Shown: positions 36,944 through 46,709, numbered from the stretch's first letter. The stretch: DNA of 64,000 nt from Wolbachia endosymbiont of Diaphorina citri (GCF_013096535.2 NZ_CP051265.2:930001-994000); one strand, 5' to 3'. Made by a program: numbers and translations. Notes: generated from the letters alone by a model not told the origin.

Positions 36944-38487
36944 AATAAAATTAGTAGAATACTCATTAGAAAGAGAGAAGAAGCTGAAACGAAACTCACT
37001 GAGTTATAACCCAGCACTTCTTTAAGTTTAGTAACATCATTAAAGTATAAACTAGTAAGTGAATTAGTCAAGTTTTGCAGTAGGTTGGCAGACATTTCTC
37101 TCACTTTAAGGACCAGTTGATTGAACAGCAAGGCAATGTAGGGTATGAAAGCTCTAAAAATCCAATCAACATCCATTTTAAAATTTATTCTCGGGTAAAA
37201 TAACTTGCGTAAAGGAATAAACAATAAAGTGGTACATAATAACAAATTAAATTGCGACAAAATATTTTTTGTGTTGTACACAAAATCGAAAATTGAAGAT
37301 TTATTGTAAATAGGCAAGTAAGGATTGCCAGCAATTACACATATGAATGCTAAAATAATCATAGTCATTTTGCCTCCTCTCTCTGCTAAAGGTTTTGACT
37401 TACTTTTTGCAATAAATAAGTAATAAAGAAACTTTAGCCCCACGCTTAAATGAAGCAGCAAATTTAGAAGCTTATATAAATTTTTATACCCTTTTAAGGC
37501 AACAGTGTTCATTTCAATTTCAGCTGTGATATATGATTTACTGATAAATCCAACGGTTCCAGGAAATGCAGCCATTGTAAGTATTGCGATTATAGCACAC
37601 ATGCCTTCCACTGACATCAGTTTACCCACTCCATTAAAACTAATTGTTTTTGTTTGTGAAATAATCGAATTACTGACCACAAACAATAATGATTGATAAA
37701 CAAGAGAGAAGATTATATGCAATATCAAAATTGGTATTGCTTTTTCCGAAGGACTGAGCAAACTTCCTGCAATAATCAGCAAGCCCATTTGTCCTACAGC
37801 ATTATAGCATAAGAATCTACGAATATTTTGCTCAAGGGAAGCAAATATAATGCTGTAAATTACAGTAATGGCGCCTACAAGTGCTAATATTTCAGTACAA
37901 TCTTGCCATAGGGTATAAGTGTGTAAAAGCATCACTAAAAAAGAGACTTTAGTGGTAAATAAAGAGAGATATGTAGTGCCATGTAGCGATGCAGCAGGAT
38001 ATGAATCAACAACCCAAAATGAAAAAGGGAAACAAGCACAGTTTATCAATAAACCCAAAATTATCAGGTTAGTGCTTTGAAATGCCAATCCTGCTATCAA
38101 TATAACTCCAACGAAAAAGTGTATACAAGCGTACCTTATTGCAGATCCACTATCTTTACAGCTAGCTGCGATAACAAAAAATGCACTGATGGTCATTAAC
38201 TCAAAGAATATTATAACTAATATTGTCTGCTCAGATAATATTGCACTGAGTGAACTGATAGTGTAAGCAGCAAAGGAAAGCATCTCTGAAGAACTCAAAT
38301 TTTTTGCTGGTAGAACAGCTAAAAATGCAACTGATAGAAAAGATATTAGTACGATACGAAAAGATAAATCATAATTTAGAACTGGATGAGACCAATTTAA
38401 TATATTACCTAAATTTTCAGGTAATGTTAGGACTATAACTATTAATGTAGTCAATAGAAATAGAAATGAAAATTTATAAAGTTGCAC
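36928..38487 (-). CDS. Mrp antiporter subunit D/NuoN-like membrane protein
   Basis: 519 residues, about 14 hydrophobic helices, of the proton-conducting NuoL/M/N and MrpA/D superfamily. The core LLINCACFPFSFWVVDSYPA and ASLHGTTYLSLFTTKVSF corresponds to the family's conserved Lys helix. Subunit type (MrpD or NuoN) cannot be fixed by eye. Since Mrp subunits occur at 62619-64000, it could be their missing large subunit. Its 3' end overlaps ffh by 16 bases. Confidence 0.8.
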   Translation of the reverse strand: MQLYKFSFLFLLTTLIVIVLTLPENLGNILNWSHPVLNYDLSFRIVLISFLSVAFLAVLPAKNLSSSEMLSFAAYTISSLSAILSEQTILVIIFFELMTISAFFVIAASCKDSGSAIRYACIHFFVGVILIAGLAFQSTNLIILGLLINCACFPFSFWVVDSYPAASLHGTTYLSLFTTKVSFLVMLLHTYTLWQDCTEILALVGAITVIYSIIFASLEQNIRRFLCYNAVGQMGLLIIAGSLLSPSEKAIPILILHIIFSLVYQSLLFVVSNSIISQTKTISFNGVGKLMSVEGMCAIIAILTMAAFPGTVGFISKSYITAEIEMNTVALKGYKNLYKLLNLLLHLSVGLKFLYYLFIAKSKSKPLAERGGKMTMIILAFICVIAGNPYLPIYNKSSIFDFVYNTKNILSQFNLLLCTTLLFIPLRKLFYPRINFKMDVDWIFRAFIPYIALLFNQLVLKVREMSANLLQNLTNSLTSLYFNDVTKLKEVLGYNSVSFVSASSLFLMSILLILLCLNR

Positions 38488-39101
38488 AGTGATGTAAACC
38501 AGTATGGTTTATGCTACCTCAACATATAAATAAAATCAATTTGCATATTAACCACTAGTTAAGCTAATTACCATATAATTATATCAGGGTTCAGAGGGTT
38601 ATAGAGAAACCGGTCAGATTAGGTTTTTAATCTAATCTGACCGATAGCTTTAATAGTGAGGTAAGCTTTAATATAGCACTCCTAATTCATAGTGCTACAC
38701 TCGTGCATAATTTATTTTTAACTTGTGCACGAGCGTTAATAAATTATTTACTTTTTGAAATAAAATTTGGCACCACTTTAATATCTAGAACTTCAGTAAG
38801 TCTGTCAGTTGAGAGTTATTTACTTGCTTTCTCTTCAGTATTTGCATAAATATAATGGAGCTGCCAGTTTTTAATGCACTCATTCGACTTTTATGCTCTT
38901 CACAATATCTGATTCTATTAAAGAATTCTTTGTTAATTTAGTTTTTTATGTTTTTTGGATAATGATATAGATAGGTTCCGCTAACATATAGCGGAATATT
39001 AAATTGTTTAGCTATAGATCCCTGTATCAAGCACTGTAATGACGGCATTCGAGTAGCAGATAATGGAACCAAGAGAGCTCTGAGTAGCTGTATAATGAAA
39101 A
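38488..39101. other. Gene-free interval of about 600 bases
   Basis: AT-rich, without a convincing frame. It contains a perfect 12-bp hairpin (38611-38643), a looser inverted pair CTCGTGCA/TGCACGAG near 38700-38745 and one arm of a Wolbachia-type palindrome at about 39017-39050 (ATCCCTGTATCAAGCACTG). I see nothing else in it. Confidence 0.6.
38611..38643. terminator. Perfect 12-bp stem-loop upstream of the antiporter-type gene
   Basis: CGGTCAGATTAG and its exact complement enclose a 9-base loop GTTTTTAAT. It has no U-run on either strand, so it may be a structured element or half-site rather than a terminator. Confidence 0.4.
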
Positions 39102-39562
39102 TTAGATTATAAAATCCTCTGACAGCACATTCTGTGTTGTATCATTATCCATAACTGTGTAATTAATATTATATTTATCGAATTCATTGTGCATCCTAGT
39201 TAAATGTCCTTTATCATGATCCAAAAGAACACTTACGTAGCTAGAGCTATCATTAAAAAGATCATTATAAATTACTGGAAATTGAACTATGTAGGATGTT
39301 GTACACTCATCTTGACCGTTATTATCTTTACAAAGGGACATTTTTCCTGTTTTGCCAGTATCATCTGTAGTAGAAATAAGAAATTTAATACCTACTCGTT
39401 TTTTGCTACAAACTCCTTACATTTTCTACTTTTTGCAGAACACGGTCCTATAGCTATAGAGTAGCTTTCTTTTACCCCAGTTGGGGATTAGAAGTCAGTG
39501 AAAAAGCCAGGAAAATAGGGTAAACTCCGGAAACATATTATCAAAAAATAGAGAGGTTACCC

Positions 39563-39838
39563 ATGAATAAAAATGTAACAGAATTATTTTGCTTTGTAGA
39601 CGATTTTTGCAAGGCTATAAACAAAAATTTCGCAGAAAAACTCCTGCCAAACAGTAAAAAACCTACCAGAACGCCAGGGATTACGCATTCTGAAATTCTT
39701 ACTATAATTTTACTTTATCAACAATCTAGATGTGAGGACTTTAAATCTTTCTATACATATTATTTGAAAGCACTACATGGATCTGAGTTTCAAAATTTGC
39801 CAACATATAGTAGATTTATTAGGCTAAAAGGTATTTAG
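39563..39838 (+). CDS. IS982 transposase, upstream ORF (copy 2)
   Basis: The N-terminal 91 residues of the transposase, identical to the other two copies, ending RLKGI then TAG. The A-AAA-G before the stop allows a -1 slip into the next frame. Confidence 0.88.
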   Translation: MNKNVTELFCFVDDFCKAINKNFAEKLLPNSKKPTRTPGITHSEILTIILLYQQSRCEDFKSFYTYYLKALHGSEFQNLPTYSRFIRLKGI

Positions 39839-40422
39839 TGCTCTTGTTAAAGTGGCTTTGTGAGCAGTCAAAAATGACCGGAATTTCGTACATAGATGCA
39901 ACTTCTATCGCTGTTTGCCATCCAAAAAGAATCTCAAGAAACAAAGTTTTCAAAGGATTGGCAAAGCTTGGAAAGACTACATATGGCTGGTTTTTGGGTT
40001 TTAAATTGCATATGGTAATTAATGAAAAAGGTGAAATTCAAGGAGTTACAATGACTAAAGGTAACGTTGACGACAGAAAACCAGTACCAAAATTAACTGA
40101 AAAACTGACTGGTCTTTTGTTTGGTGATAAGGGCTATATAAAGAAAGAGCTCTTTGCAAAACTCTTCGATAGAGGAATAAAACTCGTTACCAAAGTAAAA
40201 AAAGGTATGAAAAATACATTAATGCTTCTTGAAGAAAAGATTTTTTTAAGAAAAAGGTCGATTATTGAAACAGTTTTTGGTTACCTCAAAAACAGACTTG
40301 ATCTTGAGCATTCAAGACACAGGTCTCCAATAAATTTCTTGGTGCACATCTTTTCCACATTAGTTTCATATTCTATGAAGCCTAAAAAGCCCTCTATTTC
40401 TACATTTTACTGTATTGATTAA
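39838..40422 (+). CDS. IS982 transposase, downstream ORF (copy 2)
   Basis: Catalytic 194 residues with the D-D-E motifs YIDATS, FGDKGY and IIETVFG, identical to copies 1 and 3. The GTG start shares its G with the TAG of the first ORF. Expression as a frameshift fusion is the likelier route. Confidence 0.88.
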   Translation: MLLLKWLCEQSKMTGISYIDATSIAVCHPKRISRNKVFKGLAKLGKTTYGWFLGFKLHMVINEKGEIQGVTMTKGNVDDRKPVPKLTEKLTGLLFGDKGYIKKELFAKLFDRGIKLVTKVKKGMKNTLMLLEEKIFLRKRSIIETVFGYLKNRLDLEHSRHRSPINFLVHIFSTLVSYSMKPKKPSISTFYCID

Positions 40423-40554
40423 TCCGCAACTGGGGTTCTTTTGGAAGTGTGAATATTAACTGATGTGTCATAATGCTACTATAATAAATATTTATTATAG
40501 TATAGATTTGTTAACAAATAATATAGATTGTGGTATAATGAATACAAAATAGAT

Positions 40555-43335
40555 TTAATGAACCTCAGTAGAGCATCCAGTTGGGCCCATAAGGATTATT
40601 TTCTCTCCTTCTCTTAAGTGTCTGCACAAATTAGTGGAGCCACCAGTTTCTAGCACAATAGTTGAAATAATCCCCTTTTTTTTGTCTACTTCAGTGCCAG
40701 TTACAGCTATACCTTCCATGGCAAAGTTAGTTTTTTTGCTATTGGTTTCAAAATTTTGCAACCTAAAGAATTGTCCAGGTTTAAAATTCTTTGCTGCAAG
40801 GGGTGCTTTGATTACTATTTCCACAACTTTGTCGTTTAAGTATTGGACTTTTATAACATTTGCACTGAATTTTTCTTTAATTTTATTAAAGAATTCTTCA
40901 TTGGCCAGGTGTTTTGAAGCACGTTGATTAGCTACTCGACTCAAAAGCTGAGAAATAAGAGGATAACCATTCTTGGCACTTGCCATAGCTTTGACTACAC
41001 TGCCGCTATACGAGGGATGAAGATCACCAAAAAAGCTGATTGTTTTATTGCCTTCCTTATACACTAATATTCTATCTTTATCTCGCATCTTAGGAGAAAA
41101 GATAGGATCTATTTCTTTTCCCGATGAATTCAAGTGAGTAAAATATCCGTTACTTAATTTAAAATGCTTTTTATCTTCTGTTGCAATAACTGTATTTGGC
41201 TCAGTACCTGCTGCTATAAAAATAGAACGTGCTTTTATATGCTTGATTTCATCAGATTTTGTGTCTATTAGTTTTATTGATTCAGCGTGGTTATATTTAT
41301 CTGTTACAACTTCAATCGGCTCTAAGTTTTCAATAAAGTAAATCCCTTCTGATAGTGCATTTTGCACCTCTTCGCTATTTAATCGATAACTTGGTGAATC
41401 TTTTAGCTCTTTTCTATATACAATTTTCACTCCCCCTAGACTTTGCATTAGTTCCAATATTTTTGCTTCTCTATCCTCTTTTTTTGCTGATTCTTGCTCT
41501 TTTCGGATCAATTGTGCATGCGATATCAGCTCATTTGCAATTTCATATTCCTCTTCTGTCCAATCTTTTTCGACATATTTCTTTCCATACTTATCAACCA
41601 ATATTTCATAACGAAGAAGAAATTTTTCTACTTGAATTGGATAGTAAGCTAAAACTTCAGTAGCAGTATCAATTGCAGTGAGTCCTGCACCTATGACAAC
41701 TATCGGCATGCGAACTTGCAGATTTGCTATAGAATCACACTTAAGAGCACCTGTTAGTTGTAACGACATGAGAAAGTCGGATGCCATGCGCACTCCACGA
41801 GCTAATATGTTTTTTATTTTGATCATTCGTGGCTTACCAGAGCCAAGTGCCAAGGAAATGTGATCAAAACCCAAGTTGAACGAGTCATCAACAGTTATCG
41901 TACCTCCAAAACGAATTCCTCCATAAAGTGCGAAATTCTCACGTCTTTCCAGTAACAGTCTGATAATTTTTAGGTAATTTTTGTCCCATCTGGAAGTTAT
42001 ACCATACTCTGCTACTCCACCAAATCCGCCAGCTATGCGTTCACTTAGTTTTTCATGCTCGAAATCTTTAATTAACTGGAAATGATCAATCAAAGGTTCT
42101 ATCTTTAATCCATCGATGGCGATAACGTTATGCCCATCATTTAATAAATGATGAGCTAAATTAAAACCCGCAGGACCAAGTCCTACAACTAGAACGTTTT
42201 TTCCGGTGTTTTCTCTTGGCAATGAACGCTGAAAATTTAAAGGATTCCAACGGCTAAGCAGAGAATATATTTCAAATCCATACGGTAAACTGAGCACATC
42301 ATCTAGAATCCTTGTTTCAATTGCTGGCACATTTACGGGTTCTTGTTTTTGATATATGCACGAATTCATGCAGTCATTGCATATTCTGTGTCCAGTAGCC
42401 GCACATAATGGGTTATCTATCATCACAATTGCAAGACTTGCTATGCTGTACCCTTCGCTTTTTGCTAAATTCATTTCTGATATTTTCTGCTCTAGTGGGC
42501 AACCGTGCAGCTCAACCTTGAGTGGGGACTGTTTAAAGGTATTGTCGTTATTAATTATCCCCTTTGAACAACTGTCCTTATTTTGCTTATGACAAAATAC
42601 GCAGTAATGAGCGTTATCCAATGCTGTATTCAAACTCACCTTTTTGCTTGTTAGATCAAAACCATATCGTCTTTTTACTTCATTTGAATACAGCACTTCA
42701 ACTTTATCTACTTCTTTTTTAGAAAATGGTATGAGGTTTTCGTGGTCGATTTTTTTATGAATACTGAATAATATACTCTGTTTATTTTTTACTCTCCACA
42801 CTGCATATTGTGCTGCAAGTTCTATTTCTTCTTTGTGATTTTCTTTATCTTCAAACCAATGCATCACCTGCTCAGCAAAATTTTTTTCTGTTGTTGGCAA
42901 AGTGAGAAAATGACTTAGTTTGTTAGTAATATCTATATTCGCCACATTAGTGTATTTTTTCAATGCATAGCGTTGGACAAATAACCTTTTGCATTTATAT
43001 ATTACAGCAAAGTTGTTGTGTTTTTTCTTTAGCTCCTCTATTTCTTTTTCAACATTGAAAAGTTTTGCAATAAATTCATCAAGTAAATATGAGAGGTCTA
43101 TTATTAACTGACTATCTGTCATCCAAGATGGAATCCATCCTTCTTGTTTTCTAGATCCCAGTGTCAAGCACTGGGATGACATCGAAGAAGAAGCTGCTTT
43201 TTCTCTTGCTTCAATTAATGAACAAAACAAGCTTTCATCGGACGATTTTATGTAATCTAAAAACGCCTCATCTAACTTTATTAATTCACTACGAGTGTAT
43301 AAGTTTGAAAATGAGATTTTGAAATTCAGTTGCAT
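40555..43335 (-). CDS. GltD-like FAD/NAD(P)-dependent oxidoreductase with ferredoxin-reductase domain
   Basis: 926 residues. After a unique N-terminal region comes a Cys-rich iron-sulfur segment (CVFCHKQNKDSC, CAATGHRICNDCMNSC). A GltD-like flavoprotein follows (VLVVGLGPAGFNLAHHLL for FAD, VVIGAGLTAIDTATEVL for NADPH), then the start of a ferredoxin-reductase domain (PGQFFRLQNF). The protein stops at ILMGPTGCSTEVH, where homologous reductases continue into their nucleotide-binding half, so the 3' end may be lost. Residues about 52-73 are encoded by a palindromic element. The electron partner and reaction are not determined. Confidence 0.82.
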   Translation of the reverse strand: MQLNFKISFSNLYTRSELIKLDEAFLDYIKSSDESLFCSLIEAREKAASSSMSSQCLTLGSRKQEGWIPSWMTDSQLIIDLSYLLDEFIAKLFNVEKEIEELKKKHNNFAVIYKCKRLFVQRYALKKYTNVANIDITNKLSHFLTLPTTEKNFAEQVMHWFEDKENHKEEIELAAQYAVWRVKNKQSILFSIHKKIDHENLIPFSKKEVDKVEVLYSNEVKRRYGFDLTSKKVSLNTALDNAHYCVFCHKQNKDSCSKGIINNDNTFKQSPLKVELHGCPLEQKISEMNLAKSEGYSIASLAIVMIDNPLCAATGHRICNDCMNSCIYQKQEPVNVPAIETRILDDVLSLPYGFEIYSLLSRWNPLNFQRSLPRENTGKNVLVVGLGPAGFNLAHHLLNDGHNVIAIDGLKIEPLIDHFQLIKDFEHEKLSERIAGGFGGVAEYGITSRWDKNYLKIIRLLLERRENFALYGGIRFGGTITVDDSFNLGFDHISLALGSGKPRMIKIKNILARGVRMASDFLMSLQLTGALKCDSIANLQVRMPIVVIGAGLTAIDTATEVLAYYPIQVEKFLLRYEILVDKYGKKYVEKDWTEEEYEIANELISHAQLIRKEQESAKKEDREAKILELMQSLGGVKIVYRKELKDSPSYRLNSEEVQNALSEGIYFIENLEPIEVVTDKYNHAESIKLIDTKSDEIKHIKARSIFIAAGTEPNTVIATEDKKHFKLSNGYFTHLNSSGKEIDPIFSPKMRDKDRILVYKEGNKTISFFGDLHPSYSGSVVKAMASAKNGYPLISQLLSRVANQRASKHLANEEFFNKIKEKFSANVIKVQYLNDKVVEIVIKAPLAAKNFKPGQFFRLQNFETNSKKTNFAMEGIAVTGTEVDKKKGIISTIVLETGGSTNLCRHLREGEKIILMGPTGCSTEVH
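43118..43180. repeat. Palindromic element inserted in frame in the oxidoreductase gene
   Basis: GTCATCCAAGATGGAATCC pairs with GTGTCAAGCACTGGGATGAC as in the intergenic units. It is 63 bases long, exactly 21 codons, adds about 21 residues (such as SSQCLTLGSRKQEGWIPSW) and leaves the frame open, as described for Rickettsia palindromic elements. Confidence 0.8.
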
Positions 43336-43380
43336 CTTTATACTATACAGCGTACATACTGTTTCTTACAGATGAAGATT

Positions 43381-43812
43381 TTATTTATTTTTTAATGCTG
43401 CTGAGATTATTGCTTCTGCAACCTTTTCTTCCTTAACATATGCAACACACTCAAATTTGTGTAGACCTAAACGCACACTTTGAATATTAGCTTGAAGAAT
43501 CAATGCGTCTCCTGGAGTAACTGGCTTTGTGAATTTTGCATTTTCAATTGATCTCAAGTAAACAACTTTATTTTCCATTACCTTTTTACCGAGAACACAT
43601 ATTGCAGATGCCTGAGCTAAAGATTCAATTATCAAAACTCCTGGCATTATCGGATGGCCAGGAAAATGACCAATAAAAAATTGCTCGTTGAAAGTCACGT
43701 TTTTAATTGCTTTTATACTCATACCAGGATCGCATTCTATAACCCTATCTACTAAGAGAAAAGGATAAGAATGTGGTAGTATTTTGATAATATCACTGAT
43801 ATTAAATTTCAT
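43381..43812 (-). CDS. fabZ: 3-hydroxyacyl-ACP dehydratase FabZ
   Basis: Dehydrates 3-hydroxyacyl-ACP in fatty-acid elongation. From the ATG at 43812 (4 bases after the skp stop) the protein is 143 residues; a longer frame upstream lies within skp. The hot-dog fold motif FIGHFPGHPIMPG supplies the catalytic His49 and Glu63 follows in LIIESLAQ. It sits in the order bamA-skp-fabZ, common in proteobacteria. Confidence 0.95.
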   Translation of the reverse strand: MKFNISDIIKILPHSYPFLLVDRVIECDPGMSIKAIKNVTFNEQFFIGHFPGHPIMPGVLIIESLAQASAICVLGKKVMENKVVYLRSIENAKFTKPVTPGDALILQANIQSVRLGLHKFECVAYVKEEKVAEAIISAALKNK

Positions 43813-43816
43813 AAGC

Positions 43817-44368
43817 CTACTCAATGCTTTGCAAAGCAAATTCAGGTATTTCCTTGTTTACATTTTTTAATACCACATCCGATAAATCAACTTCATCCAT
43901 AGAGTACAAAACTTGATTCTTTTTTGAAATAAATAGTACCAAATCTATGTTGTTTTTTTCTGCTGTTTTTTTAGCAACTTCTTTTATCTTGTTAAAGACA
44001 CTTTCTACTGCTTCTCTATAATTTTCTTCTAAATGTGATATTTTCTTAGCATAATTATCCCTAACACTTACAGTATGCTTACTAAATTGTTCTGTCTTTT
44101 CCTTTTTTGCTTCTTCTGACAAAAGGTCAAATTCTTCTTTCGATGGCTTAAATTTTTCTAACTGATTTTCAAATTCTTGCTGTAATCTAGAATTCTGCTC
44201 CTTTATTTGTTGTTGTATATTTTGCAGAGCCAGAGATTCATTGATAACTTTGTCACTATCAATAATAGCAGCCTTTGTGTTCTGAGGTTGATACCCTACA
44301 AACTTATACCCTACAAATAAGGAAACAATTAAGGCAATGACTGATGTAAATAACTGTATATATTTCAT
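43817..44368 (-). CDS. skp: OmpH/Skp-family periplasmic chaperone
   Basis: Holds unfolded outer-membrane proteins before BamA inserts them. 183 residues with an N-terminal hydrophobic signal (FTSVIALIVSLFVGYKFVG) and long charged helices (FENQLEKFKPSKEEFDLLSE) that form the Skp tentacles. It begins one base after the bamA stop. The family is divergent, so the assignment rests on fold-like pattern and position. Confidence 0.88.
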   Translation of the reverse strand: MKYIQLFTSVIALIVSLFVGYKFVGYQPQNTKAAIIDSDKVINESLALQNIQQQIKEQNSRLQQEFENQLEKFKPSKEEFDLLSEEAKKEKTEQFSKHTVSVRDNYAKKISHLEENYREAVESVFNKIKEVAKKTAEKNNIDLVLFISKKNQVLYSMDEVDLSDVVLKNVNKEIPEFALQSIE

Positions 44369-46702
44369 TTAAATCCCCGCTTCAATAGAAATTTTAACTT
44401 TTGTTGATGGTATTATGTCATAAGCTTCCTTTACTAAAGGAAACCCAAAATCTAATCTAATTCTACCAAAAGGAGAAGGCATTGAAAAGCCAAAACCTGG
44501 TGATACTCTCATAAGCTTACTATCGTAATATTCTCCACTATATCCCTCTCTTTCATCTAAACCAAAAAGTGTTGCATAGTCAACAAATAGTGAGCCTTTA
44601 ATACCAGTGTAGTCGTATAATTTAGGTAATGGAAAATCTACTTGCTGTGTTAAATTAAAATAAGTTTTGCCTCCCAATGAGCTTTTATTTTTATCTTCTG
44701 CTCTTGGTCCAATACCAGAGAGGTCAAATCCTCTAATTTCATTACCACCTTTAAAAAAGTGCTGGCCAATGTTTAGCTCTTTATCGGTATAAGAGAAAAT
44801 ATGACCTGCTGCCATTTTAAAGCGCAGTGTTATATCATCATCAATTTTGCTTAGTATAGGGTGTGTATAAAAAGACAAAAACTCAGATTTTAGAAAATTT
44901 ACATTTCCTCCCAATCCTGAAATATCCTGATTTAAGCGCAACAAGTACCCCTCCTTTGGAGTATATAGATTATCCAATTTATTATACGCTAACGTGTATC
45001 CAACTGATGAGATCTGATACTCCCTTTTTTGATCTCTTATTATATTAGAGATGTCCTCATCTTCTCCACCCTTATTGTCCATGTGTATGTGATTATACTT
45101 ATAAGAATATTGAAAGGAATTGGTTAGATTTTCTGAGATTTTATATGATATTTTTGCTATTCCTCCCCAGTTGCAGGTATCGAAAGTAGTGTTTGGTTTA
45201 TCTTGTTTTTCATAAAAAATACTTATGCCTAATGAAGTATCAGAGTCGTTAAAATTATTTTCAATAGCATCTATACTAGTAGAAAACACATATTGACTCT
45301 TTTCAAGAGCAAAAGATAACTCTTTACCACTACCAAATAAATTACGATCTGTGAAATCGGTTTTAACAAACACTCCACCAGGAAGAGACATACCACCTGT
45401 TAAAGATAACGAGGCAGTTCTCTTTTCTTTAACATTTAAATCAAGATTTACTGCATTTTCATCCACTGTATAACTATTTATTTTTACTGTTTCAAAAAAG
45501 TCACTGTATATCAATTTTCTACGTGATTTTTGAATCTCAGATGTGTTATATGCGTCACCTTCTGCTATGCTGAGCTTTCTTCTAATTACTTTATCTAAAG
45601 TGCGGTCATTACCATCAATAGTAATTTGGTTTATATAAATCTTTTTACCTGGTAGCACTTTGTAAGTTACATCCATAATATTGTTATGTTGTGTATATTC
45701 TGGATTAACTTTTGCAAATATATATCCTTTTTCGTTTAAATGTTTACTTATTTTTTCTGCTGTATTGTTAATTTTAACTCTATTAAATATTTGATTATTT
45801 TCCTCTTTGATCAATTCTAATATTTCTTCTCTTAAACTTAAATCCTGAATCTCAGTTTCAATATCAACTTCATTATTTCCAAATAAGTATTGCTGCTTTT
45901 CGTCAATCAAAAAAGTTAACTCTATTTGGTTGTTATTATCAACCTCAACAATTGGTTGGATATTATTTTGAATATATCCCCTAGATGAATAGAAGCGATC
46001 AAGCAGTTCTGTGTTAATTAGTAGATATTGAGGTGAATAATGAGTTCCGCTTTTAAAAATGGCTCTAAATAACTTACTAAATATATCATTGCTATGCCTT
46101 TTGATAGCTTGCTCTAGCTCATTTCCTGAAAAGTTTTTGTTACCTATGAATCGCAAACCCTTAATTCTAGAGGTTTTTCCTTCTTTTATCTTTAAAATTA
46201 GGTTGATTCTATTGCTACCAAGCTTATCTAGCTCATATGAAATTTTAACACCAACTTTACCACTGTTCCTATAAAGAGTAACTAGATTTATCAAATCGTT
46301 TTGTAATTTTGTTTCAGCAAAAATAGTTAGTGATTTTGACTGAATAACGTTATTTAGCAACTCTTTACTTTTAAATAACTTATTGCCCTTTAATATTACT
46401 TTGTTAATCAATGGATTCTCATGAATTTTTACTACTAAGTTTTTTTCATTATCCATGTAGGCGTTAACACTAGCAAATAACTTTGTTTTATATAAACGTT
46501 TTATAACTGAATCTATATCATCATCATTTATATAACTACCTGGTTCTAATTTTGTATAAAACCTTAGTGTTTGATCGCTTACTCGCTCATTGCCAACATA
46601 CTTAATATTTTTTATCTGTACTTTCTCCTTATTTTCTAGAGCAAAAAGTAGATTAGGAGAAGAGATAAAAATTATTATTAGTATGCGAAATAACTTTTTC
46701 AT
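44369..46702 (-). CDS. bamA: Outer membrane protein assembly factor BamA
   Basis: Central pore of outer-membrane protein insertion. About 777 residues from the ATG at 46702, which directly precedes a signal peptide (KKLFRILIIIFISSPNLLFA); the upstream ATG lies within rseP. About five POTRA domains (for example IKNIKYVGNERVSDQTLRFY) lead into a C-terminal barrel with GGNEIRGFDLSGIGPR, LFVDYATLFG and a terminal RLDFGFPL. Order rseP-bamA-skp-fabZ is conserved. Confidence 0.96.
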   Translation of the reverse strand: MKKLFRILIIIFISSPNLLFALENKEKVQIKNIKYVGNERVSDQTLRFYTKLEPGSYINDDDIDSVIKRLYKTKLFASVNAYMDNEKNLVVKIHENPLINKVILKGNKLFKSKELLNNVIQSKSLTIFAETKLQNDLINLVTLYRNSGKVGVKISYELDKLGSNRINLILKIKEGKTSRIKGLRFIGNKNFSGNELEQAIKRHSNDIFSKLFRAIFKSGTHYSPQYLLINTELLDRFYSSRGYIQNNIQPIVEVDNNNQIELTFLIDEKQQYLFGNNEVDIETEIQDLSLREEILELIKEENNQIFNRVKINNTAEKISKHLNEKGYIFAKVNPEYTQHNNIMDVTYKVLPGKKIYINQITIDGNDRTLDKVIRRKLSIAEGDAYNTSEIQKSRRKLIYSDFFETVKINSYTVDENAVNLDLNVKEKRTASLSLTGGMSLPGGVFVKTDFTDRNLFGSGKELSFALEKSQYVFSTSIDAIENNFNDSDTSLGISIFYEKQDKPNTTFDTCNWGGIAKISYKISENLTNSFQYSYKYNHIHMDNKGGEDEDISNIIRDQKREYQISSVGYTLAYNKLDNLYTPKEGYLLRLNQDISGLGGNVNFLKSEFLSFYTHPILSKIDDDITLRFKMAAGHIFSYTDKELNIGQHFFKGGNEIRGFDLSGIGPRAEDKNKSSLGGKTYFNLTQQVDFPLPKLYDYTGIKGSLFVDYATLFGLDEREGYSGEYYDSKLMRVSPGFGFSMPSPFGRIRLDFGFPLVKEAYDIIPSTKVKISIEAGI

Positions 46703-46709
46703 ACGTATC

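Larger units (their letters stand above)
39474..40436 (+). mobile_element. IS982-family insertion sequence, copy 2
   Basis: 963 bp with ends ACCCCAGTTGGGGATTA and the complement of ACCCCAGTTGCGGATTA. It is flanked on both sides by TCTTTT, a 6-bp target duplication, so this copy is a clean insertion. It splits the orphan gene that starts at 40471. The coding content is identical to copies 1 and 3 at protein level. Confidence 0.95.
39102..40471 (-). pseudogene. Orphan gene split by IS982 copy 2 and frameshifted
   Basis: The 5' piece lies beyond the IS: from an ATG at 40471 the minus strand reads MTHQLIFTLPK and meets the IS at 40437-40442. Removing the IS and one copy of the 6-bp duplication joins this in frame to ESYSIAIGPCSAKSRKCKEF on the other side. 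A missing A in a run near 39400 then breaks the frame, which resumes as VGIKFLISTTDDTGK and runs to the stop at 39102. The ancestral protein had about 134 residues. I do not recognise it. Confidence 0.75.
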
